Source of the DNA: Phaeodactylibacter sp.
GTDB lineage: Bacteria > Bacteroidota > Bacteroidia > Chitinophagales > Saprospiraceae
Direction: 5' to 3'
Length of the DNA: 39,850 nt
Assembly (NCBI GenBank): GCA_024103175.1
Contig: JAGFJE010000283.1
Span: forward strand, 1-39,850
Numbering within the stretch: position 1 is the stretch's first letter; every line of letters begins with the position of its first letter. Positions 34,245 to 39,850 of the stretch are shown piece after piece. Both the position numbers and the translations under genes were made by a program. The notes below the pieces were generated by a model. It was not told the DNA's origin. It made no database searches and saw only the letters and a list, made by a program, of their open reading frames with translations.

Positions 34245-35914
34245 TGGGCGGCGGTTTTTTGTTCGGTGAAAAAAGGTTCCAGCTCTTCGCCAAAATACTG
34301 TAAGGCATTGCGGACGGGCAGCGGTATGCCGCCGCCCAGGGCGCAGAGGGAGCCTTTTTCCAGGGTTTCCAGCAAGTCTTCGAAAAGTAGTTTATCAATG
34401 CGGTAGCCTTCCGCCCGGGCTTTGTGCAGCATCTCCTCTCCCCGTTTTGAACCCAGCCGGCAGGGAAAGCACTTGCCGCAGCTCTCATGGGCGGTAAAGG
34501 CGAAGAGGTGCTCCAGATAAGCTACCATGGGGAAGGAGGCCGGAATGCCGATGACAGAGGCATGCCCCAGGAGGAAGCCGTTTCCGGCAAAAGATTCAAA
34601 GTCTACTGTTAGTTCGGGTATCTTGAAAACGGGAACCAGGCCGCCCAGCGGCCCTCCGATGTGAAGCGCTTTTACGGGCTTGCGGAAGCCGCCGGCCAGG
34701 TCGTTGACAACCACTGCCAGAGGCGTGCCCATGGGCACTTCGTATACCCCGGGGTTGCGGAATGCACTGTCGAGGGAAAGCAACTTGGTGCCTGTAGATT
34801 TTTCCGTCCCGATACCGGCAAAGGCCTCGCCCCCCTTCTCCAGGATGAAAAACAGGTTGGCCAGTGTTTCTACATTATTTACCAGGGTGGGCTTGCCGAA
34901 CAGCCCCTCCTGCGCCGGGAAGGGCGGCCGTACCCGGACTTCCGGGCGCTGCCCTTCGATAGAGCCGATCAATGCCGTTTCTTCTCCGCAAACGTAGGCG
35001 CCCCGGGCCCTGATGATCTTGAAATCGAAAGAAAAGCCGGAGTTCATGATACCTTCTCCGGCCAGCCCGGCGGAACGGAGCCGCTCAATAGCCTGCTGTA
35101 CGGAAACCAGGGACTCCGGATATTCCGCACGCAGGTATACGATTCCTGTTTGAGCACCAACCGCATAGCCGGAGATGAGCATGCCCAGCAAGACGGTTTC
35201 GGGGCGATGTTCCAGCAGGTAACGGTCGGAATAGGAGCCGGGGTCTCCCTCGTCCGCATTGCAGATGACAAATTTTTTTCCGGCGCCGGCATCCCGGCAG
35301 GCCTGCATTTTCAGGGCGTAGGGGAAGCCGGCGCCACCCCTTCCGCGGAGGCGGGATAGTTCGACGGCGGCCATGACGTCCTCCGGCTGGCCTTTCAGCA
35401 TCTGGGCGATGGCATAGCGGCAGCCCTCCATGGTTGGCATGGCTTCGGTAAGCAGGGGGCGCCCCAGGGCTTTTACGGCGTAACGGCTATTACCGCCAGT
35501 AGGCTCCTGATCTTTGATGGCATCCAACTGCGCAGCCGCCTGGCCGGAGTAGTTGTGCCCCTGGTACTGAAAAGAGGCATTTTCATAACAGCGCCCCAGG
35601 CAGCACATTTCGCCAATCTCTTCTTCTTTGAAATGCTGAAGCAACCCGGCTTTCAGCCCCTCCTGCGTGCCGGCCAACCGGCAGGCGGCGCCATTGCATA
35701 CATACACCTTTTTGCCTTTGTTTTCCGGGCGGGTAAAATCATAGAAAGAGGCTGTGCCGTAAAGGCTGGCGGGCCCCATCAGAAATTCTTCGGCCAGCAG
35801 GCGGAGTTCTTCCCGGGTGGGGGCGCCGTCCTTCTCTGACAGTTCCCCGAGCCGTTCAAACAGGTTGTCGGACAAGCCTTTCCGGCTGGAAAGGGAGGTT
35901 AGGTTTCTGGACAT
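34241..35914 (-). CDS. fdsB: Formate dehydrogenase NADH-binding subunit, NuoE-NuoF fusion
   Basis: This 557-residue protein joins two normally separate subunits. Residues about 1-125 form a NuoE/FdsG-like thioredoxin-fold [2Fe-2S] domain with CNGAAC (Cys73, Cys78) and CLGRC (Cys105, Cys109). Residues about 140-550 are NuoF/FdsB-like: LRGRGGAGFP (NADH and FMN site), CNADEGDPGSYSDR, RGAYVCGEETALIGSIEG, and the [4Fe-4S] site ESCGKCFPCRLG with a late Cys in GSLCALGGG. It carries electrons from the alpha subunit to NAD+. First gene of the two-gene operon. Its upstream region contains a TGA-N6-TCA palindrome. The fusion condenses the classical fdsG-fdsB-fdsA order. Confidence 0.92.
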   Translation of the reverse strand: MSRNLTSLSSRKGLSDNLFERLGELSEKDGAPTREELRLLAEEFLMGPASLYGTASFYDFTRPENKGKKVYVCNGAACRLAGTQEGLKAGLLQHFKEEEIGEMCCLGRCYENASFQYQGHNYSGQAAAQLDAIKDQEPTGGNSRYAVKALGRPLLTEAMPTMEGCRYAIAQMLKGQPEDVMAAVELSRLRGRGGAGFPYALKMQACRDAGAGKKFVICNADEGDPGSYSDRYLLEHRPETVLLGMLISGYAVGAQTGIVYLRAEYPESLVSVQQAIERLRSAGLAGEGIMNSGFSFDFKIIRARGAYVCGEETALIGSIEGQRPEVRVRPPFPAQEGLFGKPTLVNNVETLANLFFILEKGGEAFAGIGTEKSTGTKLLSLDSAFRNPGVYEVPMGTPLAVVVNDLAGGFRKPVKALHIGGPLGGLVPVFKIPELTVDFESFAGNGFLLGHASVIGIPASFPMVAYLEHLFAFTAHESCGKCFPCRLGSKRGEEMLHKARAEGYRIDKLLFEDLLETLEKGSLCALGGGIPLPVRNALQYFGEELEPFFTEQKTAAQ

Positions 35915-35975
35915 GGCGGTCTTCTTTGGTTAAGGCATTAATGTTTTAAGGTCCGGGTTTTTAGCGCTGCGGGGA

Positions 35976-35989
35976 ATGACGATTGTCAT
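35976..35989. promoter_or_regulatory. Candidate Crp/Fnr-type operator, ATGAC-N4-GTCAT
   Basis: ATGAC-GATT-GTCAT is a perfect dyad with the TGA-N6-TCA core shared by Crp and Fnr sites. It lies between the formate dehydrogenase operon (start codon 62 bp away) and the divergent hydrolase gene (TTG 55 bp away, -7-like TATCTTCG at 36018-36025). The same core lies before the FNR-like gene at 37595. Confidence 0.45.
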
Positions 35990-36043
35990 CCAGGCGGATG
36001 AATTTTAAAAAGGGCCTTATCTTCGCCCTTAAAAACAGCTACC

Positions 36044-37057
36044 TTGCGCATTCTTAAGATCACCGGTTTCATTTTAGCCGTTTTCCTGACGGCCTACTGG
36101 TTGGGGCCCCGGCCTTCCAGGCCGAAGCTGGATACTACCCTTCCCCAGCTTACCGAAAACCTGGTTCAGTTGGAAGACAGCATCGCTCATGCGGAAAGCA
36201 TGCTTCCCAATCTGAAGCCCGATAATGAATCCCGCATCATCTGGGCAGATTCTTCCCGGAAACGAACGGAATATGCACTGGTCTACCTGCACGGTTTCAC
36301 CGCGGCGTACGCCGAGGGCAAGCCCATTAATCTTGAATTTGCGCAGCGTTATGGATGTAATCTGTATCTTCCTCGCCTGCACGCCCATGGCCTGGAGGGC
36401 GATGATTCCATGAAGGGGCTTTCGGCAGACAGCCTCCTGGCCTCGGCGGTTCATGCCCTGGCGGTAGGCCAACGGCTGGGAGAAAAGGTGATCCTGATGA
36501 GCACTTCAACGGGCAGCACCCTGTCGCTGATCCTGGCTGCCGATCACCCGGAAATAGCCGCCCTTATCACTTATTCCCCCAATATTCGCATCGCCGACCC
36601 TAATGCCTGGCTGCTCAGCCAGCCCTGGGGGCTGCAACTGGCGCGCCTTGTCACGGGTAGCAAATACCGGGAGTACGAGGAGGGCGAGGAGTACAAGAGG
36701 TACTGGAATACCCGTTACCGCCTGGAAAGCCTGACTGCCCTGCAGTCTCTGTTGGACTATAGCATGAAACCGGCAACCTTTCAAAAGATAGCGCAGCCTT
36801 TCTTCATGGGATATTACTATAAGAACGAAGAGGAACAGGACGATGTCGTTTCTGTACCCGCCATGCTGGAAATGTACAGCCAGCTGTCCACTCCCGATCC
36901 ATGGAAGCGGAAAGTAGCCTTCCCCGACGTTGGGCGCCACGCCTTGTCCTCCTACCTGGTGTCGGAAGACCTGGAGAGCGTGCGCCGCGAAACTTTCCGC
37001 TTTGCAGAAGAGGTATTGGTGATGGAGCCGGTTGGGGAAGAAGGGAGGAAGGATTGA
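36044..37057 (+). CDS. Membrane-anchored alpha/beta hydrolase
   Basis: This 337-residue protein starts with TTG at 36044; no in-frame ATG precedes it. An N-terminal hydrophobic segment (ILKITGFILAVFLTAYWLG) anchors it or acts as an uncleaved signal, so the enzyme probably faces the periplasm. Alpha/beta hydrolase features: LVYLHGFTAAYAEG, LPRLHAHGLEGDDSMKGL, the nucleophile elbow MSTSTGSTLS (S-T-S-T-G in place of G-x-S-x-G), and a likely catalytic His in PDVGRHALSSYLV. This resembles a lysophospholipase or thioesterase-like family without a named substrate. Divergent from the formate dehydrogenase operon and apparently monocistronic. Confidence 0.82.
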   Translation: MRILKITGFILAVFLTAYWLGPRPSRPKLDTTLPQLTENLVQLEDSIAHAESMLPNLKPDNESRIIWADSSRKRTEYALVYLHGFTAAYAEGKPINLEFAQRYGCNLYLPRLHAHGLEGDDSMKGLSADSLLASAVHALAVGQRLGEKVILMSTSTGSTLSLILAADHPEIAALITYSPNIRIADPNAWLLSQPWGLQLARLVTGSKYREYEEGEEYKRYWNTRYRLESLTALQSLLDYSMKPATFQKIAQPFFMGYYYKNEEEQDDVVSVPAMLEMYSQLSTPDPWKRKVAFPDVGRHALSSYLVSEDLESVRRETFRFAEEVLVMEPVGEEGRKD

Positions 37058-37275
37058 ATGCATGGCCTTTCTCACAAGGCCGCAGCAGAGATTACCTACC
37101 CGGAGGCAACATTCTCACAACTATACCATGGCAAAAATCAATGCAAACAGTGACCCTCCTCATTGTTAAGAAGTTTTTTTTTCGACTCAATTGTAATGTA
37201 AAAAAACTCGCGCTCCCACGAGTATTCACCCGAGGCAATGTCCGCGTCAGTTTTTTCCTTCATGAATGAACCGCT
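37058..37275. other. Spacer between convergent hydrolase and small membrane protein
   Basis: About 220 bp with no gene. It contains a GGCCTT/AAGGCC hairpin (37064-37069, 37076-37081) shortly after the hydrolase stop, a run of nine T near 37172-37180 and a perfect 10-bp palindrome CATGAATGAA-CCGC-TTCATTCATG (37261-37284) that overlaps the stop of the small gene. Confidence 0.5.
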
Positions 37276-37524
37276 TCATTCATGATGCAGGGATACATTA
37301 GCCTGAGAAAAGAGCACGGCAGCTACTACGGCAATTATCAGCGCTACTCCGACCTTGCAGTAAACAGTGCAGTAAAAAAGCGGGCCAGCGCCGAAAGCAT
37401 TGGCGATAATTCCGATTACTGCCATGAGGACGTAGACCAGAAAAATCGCTGCCGGCAGGAAAAGCCCGGTTCGCCATAAGAAGTTTTTCATTGTAGTTGT
37501 CATAAAATTAGGCCATTTGTTCAT
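37276..37524 (-). CDS. Small membrane protein, two predicted helices
   Basis: This ORF encodes up to 82 residues; internal Met codons at 37503 or 37491 (MKNFLWRTGLF) are equally good starts. Two hydrophobic helices are clear: LFLPAAIFLVYVLMAVIGII and KVGVALIIAVVAAVLF, joined by ANAFGAGPLFYCTVYC with two Cys. It is probably an inner-membrane protein of unknown role. It diverges from the FNR-like regulator gene across a 107-bp spacer with a Crp/Fnr-type palindrome, so it may be a target of that regulator. No family recognised. The palindrome 37261-37284 covers its stop. Confidence 0.6.
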   Translation of the reverse strand: MNKWPNFMTTTMKNFLWRTGLFLPAAIFLVYVLMAVIGIIANAFGAGPLFYCTVYCKVGVALIIAVVAAVLFSQANVSLHHE

Positions 37525-37594
37525 TGAGTTAATAAGTTACGACGCCCAGGCCATACTATCCAGAAAACAACTCGGCAATGTCTCACTGCCGATA

Positions 37595-37608
37595 GTGAGA
37601 TTAGTCAC
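37595..37608. promoter_or_regulatory. Candidate Crp/Fnr-type operator, GTGA-N6-TCAC
   Basis: The sequence A-GTGA-GATTAG-TCAC-A is a perfect dyad of the Crp/Fnr type, 23 bp before the regulator ATG. It overlaps a second dyad, TCTCAC (37581-37586) with GTGAGA (37595-37600). The location suggests autoregulation of the FNR-like gene and control of the divergent small membrane protein gene. Confidence 0.5.
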
Positions 37609-37631
37609 AATCAAATAAGATAGAAGCCACT

Positions 37632-38321
37632 ATGCTGACAAATGCGCTAAGATGTAAGGATTGCCCGGTAAAATCATGTGCTGCCTCTGTACTGAGTGAA
37701 CGGGAACTGGAGCTGATGTCCAGCAATGTTTCCGAAGTGGAATTCTGCAGAGGCGAGGCTCTGTTCAAGGAAAATATCCTAAACAGCCATGTCACCTACA
37801 TCCAGTCCGGTTTAGTTAAGATCCACATGAATGCCACAGGGGGCAAAGAATATATTGTCAAACTCGTCAAGGCTCCTGCTTACCTGGGGCTCTCCACCAT
37901 CTTCGGCGACCGGGTCAACAATTATTCTGCAACCGCCCTGGTGCCGACCACCGCCTGTTTTATCGATATAGAAACCTTTAAAAACCTGATCTATAAAAAC
38001 GGAAAATTCGCCTATGAGATCATTGCCGATATTTCCCGCAATGACCTGATGGATTACAAGCGTTTTGCTACGCAAAGCCATAAGCAAACGCCCGGCCGCA
38101 TTGCCGGAGTGATCCTTTATTTTGCAGAAAAAGTCTATCACAACGAATGCTTTGAGCTCCCCCTTTCCCGCAACGAGATCGCCGAGCTGATCGGCATTTC
38201 CCGCGAAAGCGTCACCCGCGCCCTGATGAACCTGAAAAAAGACGGCATCATCGATATCGACAAGCACCACGTTCGCATCCTGAAGATGGATAGCCTGCGG
38301 GCGATTGAGGAGGCGGGGTAG
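37632..38321 (+). CDS. FNR-like Crp/Fnr transcriptional regulator with four-Cys signature
   Basis: This 229-residue regulator has a cyclic-nucleotide-binding-like domain (about 20-145) and a winged helix-turn-helix (about 150-215) with LSRNEIAELIGISRESVTRAL. Recognition-helix residues E192, T195 and R196 parallel E-x-x-S-R of FNR. The N-terminus carries Cys8, Cys11 and Cys16, with a further Cys109. In E. coli FNR the [4Fe-4S] ligands are Cys20, 23, 29 and 122: the first spacing (3) and the long spacing (93) are identical here, the middle is 5 instead of 6. An oxygen- or NO-sensing Fe-S regulator is a reasonable inference. Cys39 and Cys173 are extra. Confidence 0.88.
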   Translation: MLTNALRCKDCPVKSCAASVLSERELELMSSNVSEVEFCRGEALFKENILNSHVTYIQSGLVKIHMNATGGKEYIVKLVKAPAYLGLSTIFGDRVNNYSATALVPTTACFIDIETFKNLIYKNGKFAYEIIADISRNDLMDYKRFATQSHKQTPGRIAGVILYFAEKVYHNECFELPLSRNEIAELIGISRESVTRALMNLKKDGIIDIDKHHVRILKMDSLRAIEEAG

Positions 38322-38344
38322 GGAGGCAGTGAGAGCCCGTCCTA

Positions 38345-38373
38345 CCGGGTAAAAATGAAGGAATTTTACCCGG
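38345..38373 (+). terminator. Hairpin after the FNR-like gene
   Basis: CCGGGTAAAA (38345-38354) and TTTTACCCGG (38364-38373) form a 10-bp stem with a 9-nt loop, 23 bp after the stop. The A/T part of the stem is next to the loop and no T-run follows. Confidence 0.45.
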
Positions 38374-38504
38374 CGTCGGAGAGCGAGGGCCCTCGGTAAA
38401 GCTGGGGCTAAACAGGCAGGCGTCGTTCGCGCAATCGCGAGGCATTTGAATGCAGTCGAACCGGTTGGCGTTGAAATTACTATAAAGCGCGGCGATAATT
38501 TGCT

Positions 38505-39198
38505 TCATAGATATGCCGTTCGGCGCCACGCATTAAACGTCGTCGGCTCCCGATAGCTATCGGGATTGTTTTTTTCGGGCCTTATGGGCTCCATAGTTTG
38601 AATAATTTGACGGTAGAGATCCTTAATCCAGTGTTTAAGTTCTTTTGCCGGGCGTAGCATAATTTTAACCAGGAATCGTTTGAGCACCCCCGCGGTAACA
38701 TTCCGATTGGGCTTGTAATCGTGCTGGCGCCGTTTGTTTACTTTTTTAATCTCACGCTCTTTTGCCGTAAAAAATACGGTTTGGATATTGTAATGGATAA
38801 AGTGGGCATAAATATCCCCGAAAAAATCGGGGCAGGCTCTGCCAGCAATTATTGACGGTATAGGCCGAGAAGTTGGCCAATTCCAGAAAAGATTTGATGA
38901 CATGGAAGCAAGTCTCGATGCCCCAGCGCTTGCGGTATATTTCTGAGAAGTAGCCGCGTTTGAAACGCTTGGTATCAAGCCAGTCAAAAAAGCGGTCAAG
39001 TTCGACACAAAGCGTACTTTTGAGAAGCGAAATGTTGAGCCACGCAACTCGTTCGAGGTGCAGGATGCGAGTCCTGGTAAAATCTTTACCTGGTCTGCGA
39101 AAATATTGTTGGGGGCTTTGCCTAGCCAACTGTGGAAACTGCCGGATGGCGTCAAGATATGCACGGAGGGAGGTGTTCATGATCACTGGAATTTTCAC
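38505..39198 (-). pseudogene. Decayed IS4-type transposase (internal deletion plus frameshift)
   Basis: The N-terminal part, in the frame starting near 39198 or 39180 (MNTSLRAYLDAIRQFPQLAR to LCVELDRFFDWL), resembles IS4-type transposases. It runs straight into a C-terminal piece YFSEIYRKRWGIETCFHVIKS, the Y-R-E-K block. The DDE catalytic middle, some 250 residues, is missing. Near 38841-38850 the frame shifts at a 10-nt insertion (AGCCTGCCCC on the minus strand) between NNCWQ and DFFGDIYAHF. The tail then continues in another frame: INRNV-like KPNRNVTAGVLKRF and TMEPIRPEKNN. An 18-bp palindrome (38548-38565) sits where the protein should end. No terminal inverted repeats were identified. Clearly non-functional. 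Confidence 0.75.
38548..38565. repeat. Perfect 18-bp palindrome TCCCGATAGCTATCGGGA
   Basis: The palindrome is perfect and followed on the plus strand by TTGTTTTTTT, so it could also act as an intrinsic terminator there. It interrupts the end of the transposase remnant. I recall the core CCCGATAGCTATCGGG as a dispersed repeat in Bacteroidota; that is memory, not a search. Confidence 0.6.
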
Positions 39199-39530
39199 GA
39201 ATATCCTCTTTTCCGTGCAGTTTGTTAACTGGTAGGTTTGCTTAACTTAATGGGAATGATCAACGAACCCCTTGAAATTTCCACAATACGCCCTCTCCGC
39301 CACCAACTCCCAGGAGAACAACAATGTCAAATATAACTTTTTCTAACTTCCCGCTCCTCCCTCCCGACTGCGCTCGATCCAGAAGGCACAACAACCAACT
39401 CTGCCCCCACCCCTGAAAAAGCGCCCCTAACCCTGTATAGGTTGAGGTTGCCGAAAAAGCCCAATCGCATTGCATTCAATCCAGCCCCCAACAGGCATCC
39501 CTTCGCTCCCGGCTTACGCCTCGTCCGCCG
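39199..39530. other. Non-coding or degenerate region
   Basis: About 330 bp with no credible gene. Open frames here are short and C/T- or A/G-biased. The stretch lies between a transposase remnant and a degenerate ORF and looks like eroded accessory DNA. Confidence 0.45.
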
Positions 39531-39850
39531 CTAAAGCTTCCGCGGCACGCGGACGGCAGCCGAAGAAAATCCCGCGCTGACAATACACCAATGTTTACGA
39601 AAAAACCCAGGGAAAGTTTCGCTTTTTTTGACCCAACCAAGCCCCCCCTCACCCACAACGCCCCCCCAATCCATCCCCACCCGAAACCCCACCCCCTCCG
39701 AATGCCCGAGCTCCCCCCGGTGCTGCAGCCGCCCGACGATCATCGCCGGGTGCGTCCCGAACCGCCGGGCATAATGCAGGATCACCTCTTCGGAGCAGAA
39801 ATCCGCAGCCATTCTTCTTTCTCCGAGAAGGTCCACCGGACCTTCGGGAA
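39531..39850 (-). CDS. C-terminal part of an ImmA/IrrE-type protein (tentative, partial)
   Basis: The frame is open to the right window edge, so the N-terminal part is missing. Residues near the edge read ERRMAADFCSEEVILHYARR, then FGTHPAMIVGRLQHRGELG. This matches the helical C-terminal segment of ImmA/IrrE metallopeptidases, often fused to an XRE helix-turn-helix and encoded in toxin-antitoxin or mobile-element regions (typically RxGVxPGIVVGRLQ). The final 45 residues after GFRVGMDWGG are Gly/Val/Ser-rich and do not resemble the family, so the original stop may have been lost. The DNA here has long C and G runs. The zinc motif HExxH would lie outside the window. Confidence 0.45.
   Translation of the reverse strand, partial: PEGPVDLLGERRMAADFCSEEVILHYARRFGTHPAMIVGRLQHRGELGHSEGVGFRVGMDWGGVVGEGGLGWVKKSETFPGFFRKHWCIVSAGFSSAAVRVPRKL

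Noticed and set aside
32940..34406. 488-codon frame opposite the formate dehydrogenase genes
   Set aside because: Antisense shadow with low-complexity composition, crossing the junction of two real genes.

Overview
The window looks like a chromosomal segment of a Bacteroidota bacterium, most likely family Saprospiraceae or a close relative. The evidence is: a secreted protein with a type IX secretion (T9SS) C-terminal sorting domain; DUF4270, DUF4290 and DUF481 family proteins; the gene order panD, panC / glgA-like, DUF4270, glmS, DUF4290, murA; a mevalonate-pathway kinase; and several TAnnTTTG (-7) promoter elements with little Shine-Dalgarno signal. The family-level guess is inference. GC content looks moderately high, which leaves many long shadow ORFs opposite real genes.

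Layout. 1-276: C-terminal part of a XisI-family protein cut by the window edge. 342-2660 (-): M28 peptidase followed by an ST7-like TPR protein. 2826-5940 (+): tandem universal stress protein, class V aminotransferase, SPOR-like coiled-coil protein. 6070-10011 (-): T9SS-exported LVIVD-repeat protein, HtrA-like protease, small hypothetical. 10138-14707 (+): SDR oxidoreductase, alpha/beta hydrolase plus acyl-CoA synthetase pair, DUF481 outer-membrane barrel. 14777-15193 (-): moaE. 15363-18205 (+): a four-gene operon (HIT, PPP-type phosphoesterase, inositol-monophosphatase family, mevalonate-kinase-like) closed by a good intrinsic terminator. 18764-22752 (+): fused E1 alpha/beta 2-oxoacid dehydrogenase behind a structured leader, then a serine hydrolase fused to an NTF2-like domain. 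22905-31000: pantothenate genes panD and panC (-), and divergently the glgA-like / DUF4270 / glmS / DUF4290 / murA block (+). 31545-35914 (-): NAD-linked formate dehydrogenase of two genes, with the small NuoE-like subunit fused to the NuoF-like one. 36044-38321: membrane-anchored alpha/beta hydrolase (+), small membrane protein (-), FNR-like regulator (+). 38505-39198 (-): decayed IS4-type transposase. 39531-39850 (-): probable C-terminal fragment of an ImmA/IrrE-type protein.

How the parts may work together. moaE supplies a step of molybdopterin synthesis, the cofactor of the formate dehydrogenase. An FNR-like regulator with four cysteines spaced almost as in E. coli FNR lies about 1.7 kb from that operon. 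TGA-N6-TCA palindromes of the Crp/Fnr type sit upstream of both the dehydrogenase operon and the regulator gene, which suggests an oxygen- or redox-responsive mini-regulon. PanC/PanD (coenzyme A), GlmS and MurA (cell-wall precursors) form a core biosynthetic block.

Most of the window is ordinary chromosome. I found no CRISPR array, rRNA, tRNA, prophage or complete defence system. The most interesting signals are the FNR/formate dehydrogenase link, the Cys-to-Asp MurA, large intergenic palindromes (notably the 105-bp one before murA), the structured leader of the E1 gene, and the decayed mobile or accessory remnants near 31.3 kb and 38.5-39.8 kb.
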